Origin: Clusia tigrina
Taxonomy: Eukaryota; Arthropoda; Insecta; Diptera; Clusiidae
Direction of reading: 5' to 3'
DNA length: 64,000 bases
Assembly (NCBI GenBank): GCA_920105625.2
Contig: OV050030.1
Coordinates: forward strand, 190,955,887 to 191,019,886
Under the pieces are notes generated by a model. The model worked only from the letters and a program-made list of their open reading frames with translations, had not been told where the DNA came from and did no database searches. The translations under genes and the position numbers were made by a program. Every line of letters begins with the position of its first letter. The stretch's first letter is position 1. This document shows, piece after piece, positions 50,640 to 63,857 of the stretch.

Positions 50640-50643
50640 TGAC
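50640..50643 (+). repeat. Target-site duplication TGAC, right copy
   Basis: TGAC follows the 3' LTR and is the partner of 39881-39884. The satellite monomer continues as GCTCCAGTAAAAAG with no loss. Confidence 0.95.
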
Positions 50644-51179
50644 GCTCCAGTAAAAAGCTGAATGCATTTGAATGTTGCAAACTTTGATAGATGTAGTACG
50701 CACTGCAAAAAGGAATTAGAGCCATTGGAAGCTTTATCAGTGTTTCAATTTTGACTCAAGAGTAGCATGGATATGACCGAAAGCTTAAATTCACAAGGGG
50801 CACGAGTAGCTTATTGTTACAAAATTTCAAAGTTTTATGACGCTCCAGTAAAAAGTTACAAGCATTTGAATGTTGCAAATATTGGTACGCACCGTATAGA
50901 AGTTAGGGCCTTTGGAAGTTTTATCAGTGTTTCAATTTGGACTCAAGTGTAGCATGGCTATGACTGATAGCTTAGAGTGAGAAGAGGCACGAGTACGTTA
51001 TTGTCACAAAATTTCAAATCTTTATGACGCTCCAGTAAAAAGTTGAATGCATTTGAATGTAGCCAACTTTGATAGGTGTAGTACGCACGGAAAAAAGGAG
51101 TTAGGGCCACTGGAAGTTTTATCAGTGTGTCAATTTGGACTCAAGTGTAGCATGGCTATGACCGATAGCTTAAATTGAC

Positions 51180-54100
51180 AAGAGGCACGAGCACTTTATT
51201 GTCACTGAATTTCAAGGTTTTATCACAAAATTTCAAGGTTTTATGACGCCAAAGTAAAAAGTTACAAGCATATGAATCTTGCAAACTTTGATAGGTGTAG
51301 GGCGCGACGTACAGAAATTAGGGCCATTGAAAGTTTTATCAGTGTTTCAATTTGGACTCAAGTGTAGCATGGCTATGACTGATAGCTTAGATTGACAAGA
51401 GGCACGAGTAAGTTATTGTCACAAAATTTCAAATCTTTATGACGCTCCAGTAAAAAGTTACAAGCATTTGAATGTTGCAAACATTGGTACGCACCGTATA
51501 GTATTTAGGGCCATTGGAAGGTTTATCAGTGTTTCAATTTGGACTCAAGGGTAGCATAGCTATGACCCATAGCCCAGATTGACAAGGGGCACGAGTACTT
51601 TATTGTCACAAAAGTTCAAGGATTTATGACGATCAAGTAAAAAGTTACAAGCATTTGAATGTTGCAAATTTTGATAGGTGTAGGGCGCACGGAAAAAAGG
51701 AGTTAGGGCCATTAGAACTTTTTTGTCAGCGTTTCAATTTGGACTCAAGTGTAGCATGGCTTTGACCGATAGCTTAAATGCACAAGGGGCACGAGTACTT
51801 TATTGTTACAAAATTTCAAGGTTTTGTGACGCTAAAGTAAAAACTAACAAGCATTTGAATGTTGCAAACTTTGGTAGGTGTAGTACGCACGGAAAAAAGG
51901 AGTTAGGGGCATTAGAACTTTTTTGTCAGTGTTTCAATTTGGACTCAAGGGTAGCATAGCTATGACTGATAGCTTAGATTGACAAGAGGCACGAGTACGT
52001 TATTGTCACAAAATTTCAAGGCTTTATGACGCTTCAGTAAAAAGTTAAAAGCATTTGAATGTTGCAAACTTTGATAGGTGTACTACGCACGGAAAAAAGG
52101 AGTTAGGGCCATTAGAAGTTTTTATCAGTGTTTCAATTTGGACTCAAGTGTAGCATGGCTATGACTGATAGCTTAGATTGACAAGAGGCACGAGTAAGTT
52201 ATTGTCACAAAATTTCAAATCTTTATGACGCTCCAGTAAAAAGTTGAATGCATTTGAATCTAGCAAACTTTGATAGGTGTAGTACGCACGCAAAAAAGGA
52301 GTTAGGGCCACTGGAAGTTTATCAGTGTTTCCATTTGGACTCAAGTGTAGAATGGCTATGACTGATAGCTTAAATTGACAAATAGCACGAGTACTTTATT
52401 TTCACAAAATTTCAAGGTTTTATGACGCTCCAGCAAAAAGTTGAATGCATTTGCATGTTGCAAACTTTGATAGGTGTAGTACGCATGGAAAAAAGGAGTT
52501 AAGGCCACTGGAAGTTTTATCAGTGTTTCAATTTGGACTCAAGTGTAGCATGGCTATGACCGATAACTTAAATTGACAAGAGGCACGAGTACTTTATTGT
52601 CACAAAATTTCAAGGTTTTATGACGCTTCAATAAAAAGTTAAAAGCATTTGAATGTTGCAAACTTTGATAGGTGTAGTACGCACGGAAAAAAGGATTTAG
52701 GGCCACTGGAAGTTTTATCAGTGTTTCAATTTGGACTCAAGGGTAGCATAGCTATGACCCATAGCTCAGATTGACAAGACGCGCGAGTACTTTATTGTCA
52801 CAAAATATCAAGGTTTTATGACGATCAAGTAAAAAGTTACAAGCATTTGAATGTTGCAAATTTTGATATTTGTAGGGCGCAACGTACAGAAACTAGTGCC
52901 ATTGGAAGTTTTATCAGTGTTTCAATTTGCTTCCAAGGGTAGCATAGCTATGACCGATAGCTTAAATTGACAAGACGCACGAGTACGTTATTGTCACAAA
53001 ATTTTAAGGGTTTATGACGCTTCAGTAAAAAGTTACAAGCATTTGAATGTTGCAAACTTTGATAGGTGTAGTACTCGCGGAAAAGCGGAGTTAGGGCAAT
53101 GGAAGTTTTTTATCAGTGTTTCCATTGGGACTCAAGTGTAGAATGGCTATGACTGATAGCTTAAATTGACAAATAGCACGAGTACTTTATTATCACAAAA
53201 TTTCAATGTTTTATGACGCTCCAGTAAAAGCGTCTAATGCATTTGAATGTTGCAAACTTTGGTAGGTGTAGTACGCATGGAAAAAAGGAGTTAGGGCCAC
53301 TGGAAGTTTTATCAGTGTTTCAATTTGGACTCAAGTGTAGCATGGCTATGACAGATAGCTTAAATTGACAAATAACACGAGTACTTTATTATCGCAAAAT
53401 TTTAAGGCTTTATGGCGCTCCAGTAAAAAGTTACAAGCATTTGAATGTTGCAAACATTGGTACGCACCGTATAGAAGTTAGGGCCATTGGAAGGTTTATC
53501 AGTGTTTCAATTTGGACTCAAGGGTAGCATAGCTATGACCCATAGCTCAGATTGACACATAGCTCAGATTGACAAGAGGCACGAGTACTTTATTGTCACA
53601 AAATTTCAAGGTTTTATGACGATCAAGTAAAAAGTTACAAGCATTTGAATGTTGCAAATATTGGTACGCACCGTATAGAAGTTAGGGCCTTTGGAAGTTT
53701 TATCAGTATTTCAATTTGGACTTAGGTGTAGCATGGCTATGACTGATAGATTTAATTGACAAGAAGCACGAGTACTTCATTCTCACAAAATTTCAAGGTT
53801 TTATGACGCTCCAGTAAAAAGTTGAATGCATTTGAATGTTGCAAACTTTGATAGGTGTAGTACGCATGGAAAAAAGGAGTTAAGGCCACTGGAAGTTTTA
53901 TCGGTATTTCAATTTGGACTCAAGTGTAGCATGGCTATGACCGATAGCTTAAATTGACAAGAGGCACGAGCACTTTATTGTCACTGAATTTCAAGGTTTT
54001 ATCACAAAATTTCAAGGTTTTATGACGCCAAAGTAAAAAGTTACAAGCATATGAATCTTGCAAACTTTGATAGGTGTAGGGCGCGACGTACAGAAATTAG

Positions 54101-54440
54101 GGCCATTGAAAGTTTTATCAGTGTTTCAATTTGGACTCAAGTGTAGCATGGCTATGACTGATAGCTTAGATTGACAAGAGGCACGAGTAAGTTATTGTCA
54201 CAAAATTTCAAATCTTTATGACGCTCCAGTAAAAAGTTACAAGCATTTGAATGTTGCAAACATTGGTACGCACCGTATAGTATTTAGGGCCATTGGAAGG
54301 TTTATCAGTGTTTCAATTTGGACTCAAGGGTAGCATAGCTATGACCCATAGCCCAGATTGACAAGGGGCACGAGTACTTTATTGTCACAAAAGTTCAAGG
54401 ATTTATGACGATCAAGTAAAAAGTTACAAGCATTTGAATG
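51180..54440 (+). repeat. Satellite duplication, offset about 2.78 kb
   Basis: The block 51181-51660 recurs at 53960-54440. The diagnostic monomer has an internal duplication: TTTCAAGGTTTTATCACAAA followed again by ATTTCAAGGTTTTATGACG, with GCCAAAGTAAAAAG in place of the usual CTCCAG. A third, more diverged copy of this odd monomer is at 59701-59860. Confidence 0.8.
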
Positions 54441-56690
54441 TTGCAAATTTTGATAGGTGTAGGGCGCAATGTACAGAAACTAGTGCCATTGAAAGTTTTA
54501 TCAGTGTTTCAATTTGCTTCCAAGGGTAGCATGTCTATGACCGATAGCTTAAATTGACAAGACGCACGAGTACGTTATTGTCACAAAATTTTAAGGGCTT
54601 ATGACGCTTCAGTAAAAAGTTACAAGCATTTGAATGTTGCAAACATTGGTACCCACCGTATAGAAGTTAGGGCCATTGGAAGGTTTATCAGTGTTTCAAT
54701 TTGGACTCAAGGGTAGCATAGCTATGACTGATAGCTTAGATTGACAAGAGGCACGAGTAAGTTATTGTCACAAAATTTCAAATCTTTATGACGCTCCAGT
54801 AAAAAGTTGAATGCATTTGAATGTAGCAAACTTTGATAGGTGTAGTACGCACGGAAAAAAGGAATTAGGGCCACTGGAAGTTTTATCAGTGTTTCAATTT
54901 GGACTCAAGTGTAGCATGGCTATGACCGACAGCTTAAATTGACAAGAAGCACGAGTACTTCATTCTCACAAAATTTGAAGGGTTTCTGACGCTCCAGTAA
55001 GAAGTTACAAGCATTTCAATGTTGCAAACTTTGATAGGTGTAGTACGTACGGAAAAAAGGAGTTAGGGCCACTGGAAGTTTTATCAGTGTTAAAATTTGG
55101 ACTCAAGTGTAGCATGGCTATGACCGATAGCTTAGATTGACAAGACGCGCGAGTACTTTATTGTCACAAAATATCAAGGTTTTATGACGATCAAGTAAAA
55201 AGTTACAAGCATTTGAATGTTGCAAATTTTGATAGGTGCAGTACGCAACGTTCTAAAATTAGGGCCATTTGAAGTTTTATCAGTGTTTCAATTTGTACTT
55301 AGGTGTAGCATGGCTCTGATGGATAGATTTGATTGACAAGAAGCACGAGTACTTTATTGTCACAAAATTTCAAGGTTTTATGACGCTCCAGCAAAAAGTT
55401 GAATGCATTTGCATGTTGCAAACTTTGATAAGTGTAGTACGCATGGAAAAAAGGAGTTAAGGCCACTGGAAGTTTTATCAGTGTTTCAATTTGGACTCAA
55501 GTGTAGCATGGCTATGACCGATAATTTAAATTGACAAGAGGCACGACTACTTTATTGTCACAAAATTTCAAGGTTCTATGACGCTTAAGTAAAAAGGTAA
55601 AAGCATTTGAATGTTGCAAACTTTGATAGGTGTAGTACGCACGGAAAAAAGGAGTTAGGGCCATTATAACTTTTTTGTAAGTGTTTCAATTTGGACTCAA
55701 GTGTAGCATGGCTATGACCGATTGCTTAATTTCACAAGGGGCACGAGTACTTTATTGTCACAAACTTTCAAAAATTTATGACGCTCCAGTAAAAAGTTAC
55801 AAACATTTGAATGTTGCAAACATTGGTACGCACCGTATAGTAGTTAGGGCCATTGGAAGGTTTATCAGTGTTTCAATTTGGACTCAAGGGTAGCATAGCT
55901 ATGACCCATAGCCCAGATTGACAAGGGGCACGAGTACTTTATTGTCACAAAATTTCAAGGATTTATGACGATCAAGTAAAAAGTTACAAGCATTTGAATG
56001 TTGCAAATTTTGATAGGTGTAGGGCGCAATGTACAGAAACTAGTGCCATTGGAAGTTTTATCAGTGTTTCAATTTGCTTCCAAGGGTAGCATGTCTATGA
56101 CCGATAGCTTAAATTGACAAGACGCACGAGTACGTTATTGTCACAAAATTTTAAGGGTTTATGACGCTTCAGTAAAAAGTTACAAGCATTTGAATGTTGC
56201 AAACATTGGTACCCACCGTATAGAAGTTAGGGCCATTGGAAGGTTTATCAGTGTTTCAATTTGGACTCAAGGGTAGCATAGCTATGACTGATAGCTTAGA
56301 TTGACAAGAGGCACGAGTAAGTTATTGTCACAAAATTTCAAATCTTTATGACGCTCCAGTAAAAAGTTGAATGCATTTGAATGTAGCAAACTTTGATAGG
56401 TGTAGTACGCACGGAAAAAAGGAATTAGGGCCACTGGAAGTTTTATCAGTGTTTCAATTTGGACTCAAGTGTAGCATGGCTATGACCGACAGCTTAAATT
56501 GACAAGAAGCACGAGTACTTCATTCTCACAAAATTTGAAGGGTTTGTGACGCTCCAGTAAGAAGTTACAAGAATTTCAATGTTGCAAACTTTGATAGGTG
56601 TAGTACGTACGGAAAAAAGGAGTTAGGGCCACTGGAAGTTTTATCAGTGTTTCAATTTGGACTCAAGTGTAGCATGGCTATGACCGACAG
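54240..56690 (+). repeat. Satellite duplication, offset 1560 bp
   Basis: The block 54240-55130 matches 55800-56690 at a constant offset of 1560 bp with few differences. Shared variants include ATTGGTACCCACCGTATAG, GGGCGCAATGTACAG and AGTACGTACGG. Further partial copies of the last monomers follow at 56690-58860, so this part has been amplified repeatedly. Confidence 0.82.
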
Positions 56691-59600
56691 CTTAAATTGA
56701 CAAGAAGAACGAGTACTTCATTCTCACAAAATTTGAAGGGTTTGTGACGCTCCAGTAAGAAGTTACAAGAATTTCAATGTTGCTAACTTTGATAGGTGTA
56801 GTACGTACGGAAAAAAGGAGTTAGGGCCACTGGAAGTTTTATCAGTGTTTCAATTTGGACTCAAGTGTAGCATGGCTATGACCGATAGCTTAGATTGACA
56901 AGACGCGCGAGTACTTTATTGTCACAAAATATCAAGGTTTTATGACAATCAAGTAAAAAGTTACAAGCATTTGAATGTTGCAAATTTTGATAGGTGCAGT
57001 ACGCAACGTACTAAAATTAGGACCATTTGAAGTTTTATCAGTGTTTAAATTTGGACTTAGGTGTAGCATGGCTATGACCGATCGATTTGATTGACAAGAA
57101 GCACGAGTACTTTATTGTAACAAAATTTCAAGGTTTTATGACGCTCCAGCAAAAAGTTGAATGCATTTGCATGTTGCAAACTTTGATAGGTGTAGTACGC
57201 ATGGAAAAAAGGAGTTAAGGCCACTGGAAGTTTTATCAGTGTTTCAATTTGGACCCAAGTGTAGCATGGCTATGACCGATAATTTAAATTGACAAGAGGC
57301 ACGAGTACTTTATTGTCACAAAATTTCAATGTTTTATGACGCTTCAGTAAAAAGTTAAAAGCATTTGAATGTTGCAAACTTTGATAGGTGTAGTACGCAC
57401 GGAAAAAAGGAGTTAGGGCCATTATAACTTTTTTGTAAGTGTTTCAATTTGGACTCAAGTGTAGCATGGCTATGACCGACAGCTTAAATTGACAAGAAGC
57501 ACGCGAACTTCATTCTCACAAAATTTGAAGGGTTTGTGACGCTCCAGTAAGAAGTTACAAGAATTTCAATGTTGCTAACTTTGATAGGTGTAGTACGTAC
57601 GGAAAAAAGGAGTTAGGGCCACTGGAAGTTTTATCAGTGTTTCAATTTGGACTCAAGTGTAGCATGGCTATGACCGATAGCTTAGATTGACAAGACGCGC
57701 GAGTACTTTATTGTCACAAAATATCAAGGTTTTATGACAATCAAGTAAAAAGTTACAAGCATTTGAATGTTGCAAATTTTGATAGGTGCAGTACGCAACG
57801 TACTAAAATTAGGGCCATTTGAAGTTTTATCAGTGTTTAAATTTGGACTTAGGTGTAGCATGGCTATGACCGATCGATTTGATTAACAAGAAGCACGAGT
57901 ACTTTATTGTCACAAAATTTCAATGTTTTATTACGCTTCAGTAAAAAGTTAAAAGCATTTGAATGTTGCAAACTTTGATAGGTGTAGTACGCACGGAAAA
58001 AAGGAGTTAGGGCCATTATAACTTTTTTGTAAGTGTTTCAATTTGGACTCAAGTGTAGCATGGCTATGACCGACAGCTTAAATTGACAAGAAGCACGAGT
58101 ACTTCATTCTCACAAAATTTGAAGGGTTTGTGACGCTCCAGTAAGAAGTTACAAGAATTTCAATGTTGCAAACTTTGATAGGTGTAGTACGTACGGAAAA
58201 AAGGAGTTAGGGCCACTGGAAGCTTTATCAGTGTTTCAATTTGGACTCAAGTGTAGCATGGCTATGACCGACAGCTTAAATTGACAAGAAGCACGAGTAC
58301 TTCATTCTCACAAAATTTGAAGGGTTTGTGACGCTCCAGTAAGAAGTTACAAGAATTTCAATGTTGCTAACTTTGATAGGTGTAGTACGTACGGAAAAAA
58401 GGAGTTAGGGCCACTGGAAGTTTTATCAGTGTTTCAATTTGGACTCAAGTGTAGCATGGCTATGACCGATAGCTTAGATTGACAAGACGCGCGAGTACTT
58501 TATTGTCACAAAATTTGAAGGGTTTGTGACGCTCCAGTAAGAAGTTACAAGAATTTCAATGTTGCAAACTTTGATAGGTGTAGTACGTACGGAAAAAAGG
58601 AGTTAGGGCCACTGGAAGTTTTATCAGTGTTTCAATTTGGACTCAAGTTTAGCATGGCTAATACCGACAGCTTAAATTGACAAGAAGCACGAGTACTTCA
58701 TTCTCACAAAATTTGAAGGGTTTGTGACGCTCCAGTAAGAAGTTACAAGAATTTCAATGTTGCTAACTTTGATAGGTGTAGTACGTACGGAAAAAGGAGT
58801 TAGGGCCACTGGAAGTTTTATCAGTGTTTCAATTTGGACTCAAGTGTAGCATGGCTATGACCGATAGCTTAGATTGACAAGAGGCACGAGTACTTTATTG
58901 TCACAAAATTTCAATGTTTTATGACGCTTCAGTAAAAAGTTCACAAAATATCAAGGTTTTATGACGATTAAATAAACAGTTACAAGCATTTGAATGTTGC
59001 AAATTTTGATATTTGCAGTACGCAACGTACTAAAATTAGGGCCATTTGAAGTTTTATCAGTGTTTCAATTTGGACTTAGGTGTAGCATGGCTATGACTGA
59101 TAGCTTAATTTCACAAGGGGCACGAGTACTTTATTGTCACATAATTTCAAGGTTTTAGGACGATTCAGTAAAAAGTTAAAAGCATTTGAATGTTGCAAAC
59201 TTTGATAGGTGTAGTACGCACGGAAAAAAGGAGTTAGTGCCATTATAACTTTTTTGTAAGTGTTTCAATTTGGACTCAAGTGTAGCATGGCTATGACCGA
59301 TAGCTTAATTTCACAAGGGGCACGAGTACTTTATTGTTACAAACTTTCAAAAATTTATGACGCTCCAGTAACAAGTTACAAGCATTTGAATGTTGCAAAC
59401 ATTGGTACCCACCGTATAGTAGTTAGGGCCATTGGAAGATTTATCAGTGTTTCAATTTGGACTCAAGGGTAGCATAGCTATGACCCATAGCCCAGATTGA
59501 CAAGGGGCACGAGTACTTTATTGTCACAAAATTTCAAGGTTTTAGGACGCTCCACTAAAAAGTTTAATGCATTTGAATGTTGCAAACTTTGGTAGGTGTA

Positions 59601-61955
59601 GTACGCATGGAAAAAAGGAGTTAGGGCTACTGGAAGTTTTATCAGTGTTTCAATTTGGACTCAAGTGTAGCATGGCTATGACCGATAGCTTAAATTGACA
59701 AGAGGCACGAGCACTTTATTGTCACTAAATTTCAAGGTTTTATCACAAAATTTCAAGGTTTTATGACGTCAAAGTAAAAAGTTACAAGCATATGAATGTT
59801 GCAAACTTTGATAGGTGTAGGGCGCGACGTACAGAAATTAGGGCCATTGTAAATTTTTCTGTATTTCAATTTGGACTCAAGTGTAGCATGGCTTTGACTG
59901 ATAGCTTAGATTGACAAGAGGCACGAGTAAGTTATTGTCATAAATTTCAAATCTTTATGACGCTCCAGTAAAAAGTTAAATGCATTTGAATGTAGCAAAC
60001 TTTGATAGGTGTAGTACGCACGGAAAAAAGGAGTTAGGGCCACTGGAAGTTTTATCAGTGTTTCAATTTGGACTCAAGTGTAGCATGGCTATGACCGACA
60101 GCTTAAATTGACAAGAAGCACGAGTACTTCATTCTCACAAAATTTGAAGGGTTTGTGACGCTCCAGTAAGAAGTTCCAAGCATTTCAATGTTGCAAACTT
60201 TGATAGGTGTAGTACGTACGGAAAAAAGGAGTTAGGGCCACTGGAAGTTTTATCAGTGTTTCAATTTGGACTCAAGTGTAGCATGGCTATGACCGATAGC
60301 TTAGATTGACAAGACGCGCGAGTACTTTATTGTCACAAAATATCAAGGTTTTATGACGATCAAGTAAAAAGTTACAAGCATTTGAATGTTGCAAATTTTG
60401 ATAGGTGCAGTACGCAACGTACTAAAATTAGGGCCATTTGAAGTTTTATTAGTGTTTCAATTTGGACTTAGGTGTAGCATGGCTATGACCGATCGATTTG
60501 ATTCACAAGAAGCACGAGTACTTTATTGTCACAAAATTTCAAGGTTTTATGACGCTCCAGCAAAAAGTTGAATGCATTTGCATGTTGCAAACTTTGATAG
60601 GTGTAGTACGCATGGAAAAAAGGAGTTAAGGCCACTGGAAGTTTTATCAGTGTTCCAATTTGGACTCAAGTGTAGCATGGCTATGACCGATAACTTAAAT
60701 TGACAAGAGGCACGAGTACTTTATTGTCACAAAATTTCAAGGTTTTATGACGCTTCAATAAAAAGTTAAAAGCATTTGAATGTTGCAAACTTTGATAGGT
60801 GTAGTACGCACGGAAAAAAGGAGTTAGGGCCACTGGAAGTTTTATCAGTGTTTCAATTTGGACTCAAGTGTAGCATGGCTATGACCGATAGCTTAGATTG
60901 TCAAGACGCGCGAGTACTTTATTGTCACAAAATTTCAAGGATTTATGACGATCAAGTAAAAAGTTACAAGCATTTGAATGTTGCAAATTTTGATAGGTGT
61001 AGGGCGCAACGTACAGAAACTAGTGCCATTGGAAGTTTTATCAGTGTTTCAATTTGCTTTCAAGGGTAGCATGTCTATGACCGATAGCTTAAATTGACAA
61101 GACGCACGAGTACTTTATTGTCACAAAATTAAGGGTTTATGACGCTTTGCAAACTTTGATAGGTGTAGGACGTACGGAAAAAAGGACTTAGGGCCACTGG
61201 AAATTTTATCAGTGTTTCAATTTGGACTCAAGTGTAGCATGGCTATGACCGATAACTTAAATTGACAAGAGGCACGAGTACTTTATTGTCACAAATTTTC
61301 AAGGTTTTATGACGCTTCAATAAAAAGTTAAAAGCATTTGAATGTTGCAAACTTTGATAGGTGTAGTACGCACGGAAAAAAGGAGTTAGGGCCATTATAA
61401 CTTTTTTGTAAGTGTTTCAATTTGGACTCAAGTGTAGCATGGCTATGACCGATAGCTTAATTTCACAAGGGGCACGAGTACTTTATTGTCACAAACTTTC
61501 AAAGATTTATGACGCTCCAGTAAAAAGTTACAAGCATTTGAATGTTGCAAACATTGGTACGCACCGTATAGTAGTTAGGGCCATTGGAAGGTTTATCAGT
61601 GTTTCAATTTGGACTCAAGGGTAGCATAGCTATGACCCACAGCCCAGATTGACAAGGGGCACGAGTACTTTATTGTCAGAAACTTTCAAAGATTTATGGC
61701 GATCAAGTAAAAAGTTACAAGCATTTGAATGTTGCAAATTTTTATAGCTGTAGGGCGCAACGTACAGAAACTAGTGCCATTGGAAGTTTTATCAGTGTTT
61801 CAATTTGCTTCCAAGGGTAGCATGTCTATGACCGATAGCTTAAATTGAGAAATGGCACGAGTACATTATTGTCACAAAATTTTAAGGGTTTATGACGCTT
61901 CAGTAAAAAGTTACAAGCATTTGAATGTTGCAAACTTTGATAGGTGTAGTACGCG

Positions 61956-62257
61956 AGTTATGTCCGCATACCCTACATATATAAATACATATATCCATAC
62001 ATATATACAAATTCACATTCCTCTATGCAATGGCGTTATCGCTTAGTTTTTGTTATTGCATAGCAGATGGTGTCAAATTCAGTTAAGGCTCCAAATGCAA
62101 AAATGTGCTTAGTAGCATAATTTGCACTTCGAGGCCAACTGAATTTGAACAGTGAAGTAGAATAGAAAAATACTTTTAAGTCAGTCTTAAGATTCATTGC
62201 AAGCGAATAAATTCATTTTTAAGCATAAGCTTAATTTGTTTTACTCAGCTTATAACT
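61956..62257 (+). repeat. 5' LTR of element 2
   Basis: 302 bp. Its outer six bases AGTTAT and last six ATAACT are perfect inverted repeats. An AATAAA lies at 62206-62211. TATATAAAT at 61978-61986 is TATA-like but only 22 bases from the LTR start, so its role is doubtful; errantiviral LTRs often lack a TATA box. The 3' partner is not in the window, so length rests on the ends and the primer site. Confidence 0.82.
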
Positions 62258-62268
62258 GGCGCAGTCGG
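62257..62268 (+). other. Primer-binding site of element 2, tRNA-Ser type
   Basis: TGGCGCAGTCGG starts on the last base of the LTR, an overlap typical of this group. TGG complements the tRNA CCA end. Confidence 0.85.
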
Positions 62269-62588
62269 AAAAAGTGGCCAAAGCTTTAGCTAAAAAATTA
62301 ACAAATCTAAAGATTTGTGATATATTGTAAATTTACAAAAAGGAAAAGAAAAACATATTATAATTTAAATTGAAAAGGAAAAGTTAACTTTCAAGTATAT
62401 TTTGTGCAATGTTAATATTTAAGCGATAACAAACTAAACAAATATATAAGACAAATGAGCAAAAGCGAAAACGATATAAGTGAATGTAATTTACAAAAAG
62501 GAAAAAATTTTAAGTGAAGAAATTAAAAACAGTTTGTGAACTAGAAAAACAAAAGAAGAAAAAGAACAATTTGTGAAATAGCGAAGAT
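62269..62588 (+). other. Leader of element 2
   Basis: About 320 bp of very A-rich sequence with no open frame, leading to the gag ATG at 62589. I see no clear structure in it. Confidence 0.6.
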
Positions 62589-63857
62589 ATGAAAGACAGT
62601 TTGCAAAAAGCATTCGATAAGAACAGGAAAGTCAATATGGAGCAAATCAATAAGGAAAACGAGGACGTCATTAAGAAGCAGGAGGAAATCATCCAACAAC
62701 TCCAACAACAGCTGCAACAACAAAATGAACAGCTGCAACAACAATATCAACAACAGTTACAACAACAAAATGAACAGCTGCAACAGCGACAACAGCAACA
62801 TCAGTATCAACGAAATGAATCACAAAATGAATTTTTTCTGCGACCACAGGACATCTTGGACCAGTTTAGACGACTAAGACCTTTCGAAGACAACAAAAAC
62901 TATGGTTACTTGTCCTTTATAAAATCAGTGGAGAACACTTTGGAATTGTGTGGAGCTAGTGCACAACTTTACAATTATGGCATGCAGATTATTATTAACG
63001 AAAAAATCCGTGGGGAAGCAGCAAGGTGTTTTCGTGAACTCGGTGATTTTCCAAAATGGGAGGATATTAAGCTGAAACTTAGACAGCGCTTCAAGCCCAA
63101 CAAAACATATGGAGAACTTTTCAATAAGTGTCGGATCATGAGGGTAAATAATTTAAGTGAATTATTTAAATTAACTTTTGAAATTAAGTACGAATTAAAT
63201 GAATTATATGATTTTGACGAAAGAAAACCTGATCTATATAGGGCAGAAAACGTAGATAGAGATTTAGTAGAAATCATTTTAGAGAAAATTGATGGAACCG
63301 TAAGGGCCCACGTTGATAGTGATAAAACATTGGATGAAATTTATAAAAGATATGATAGATTAAAGTTGTTAACAGACCCTAGATGTATAGCCTATGGTCA
63401 TAAAAAACATTTCAAGCCACCAATAATTCCACAAAGAAAAGACGATTATTTTGGTTCTCCTGGTCGATATGGTAGCGACCAATTTTTGAGAAGAAATCTC
63501 AATCAAAACTCTAACGGTAGTAGGCCATATTCGTCTAATAATAAAGTCAATTCAGAACTTTTAGAAAGAAATTTCAATCAAAACTTTAACGGTACTAGAT
63601 CGTATTCGGTTAATAATAGAAATAATTCAGAGTTTAATCAAAACCGTAATGGTACTCGACCGTATTCAGCTAATAATAATAATAACTGTTCAGAGTAGCG
63701 AAATCAGAATAGGGTTAATTCGGCTCAAACTCGCAATTCACACATGAGTGGTGATACACAAAACTCTAGACGAAGCCAATTCCAACCGATGGAAATTGGA
63801 AATTTCGAGGAAGATGTAAATTTTACCAACGAGCCTCGGAACCCACATTGCCCTTAA
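62589..63857 (+). CDS. Gag of errantivirus-like element 2, internal stop
   Basis: Structural Gag. From ATG 62589 the frame is open for 369 codons to a TAG at 63696-63698. It then continues in frame to a TAA at 63855-63857, giving a 422-residue product if the TAG were a sense codon (one change from CAG). The N-terminus is charged, then a Q-rich coiled-coil-like stretch (about residues 37-75). A helical capsid-like region follows (LDQFRRLRPFEDNKNYGYL; ECF-like RCFRELGDFPKWEDIKLKL; RQRFKPNKTYGELF). The tail is basic and N/R/S-rich with imperfect repeats of NFNQNFNGTR-type words. There is no CCHC knuckle, as usual for errantiviral Gags. The stretch after the TAG ends in QPMEIGNFEEDVNF, which covers the slippery site. 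With the TAG upstream of that site, this copy cannot make Gag-Pol without readthrough. Confidence 0.87.
63818..63824 (+). promoter_or_regulatory. -1 frameshift site AAATTTT of element 2
   Basis: The Gag frame reads GTA AAT TTT, so AAATTTT is an X XXY YYZ heptamer. After slipping, the next codons are TAC CAA CGA and lead without stops into the protease motif. The gag frame ends 31 bases downstream at 63855-63857. I did not find an obvious stable hairpin in the A/T-rich sequence that follows. Confidence 0.75.

Larger units (their letters stand above)
50640..61955 (+). repeat. Satellite DNA array, right block
   Basis: Continuation of the same head-to-tail satellite, same orientation, with the 187-, 196- and 198-bp monomer classes. 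Some variants are enriched here and rarer on the left: ATTGGTACGCACCGTATAG monomers, GATCAAG forms, GAAGGGTTTGTGACGCTCC forms, and GATTGACAAGACGCGCGAG. The array ends abruptly at 61955 inside a monomer, in GTAGTACGC, where the second retroelement begins. No gene is visible. Confidence 0.93.

Noticed and set aside
1..61955. Drosophila 1.688 (359-bp) satellite or Responder
   Set aside because: Monomer length (187-198 bp) and sequence words do not fit what I know of either family. I leave the family unnamed.
1..61955. Many TTGACA words resembling bacterial -35 promoters
   Set aside because: They are a fixed part of each monomer and have no meaning in a eukaryotic satellite.
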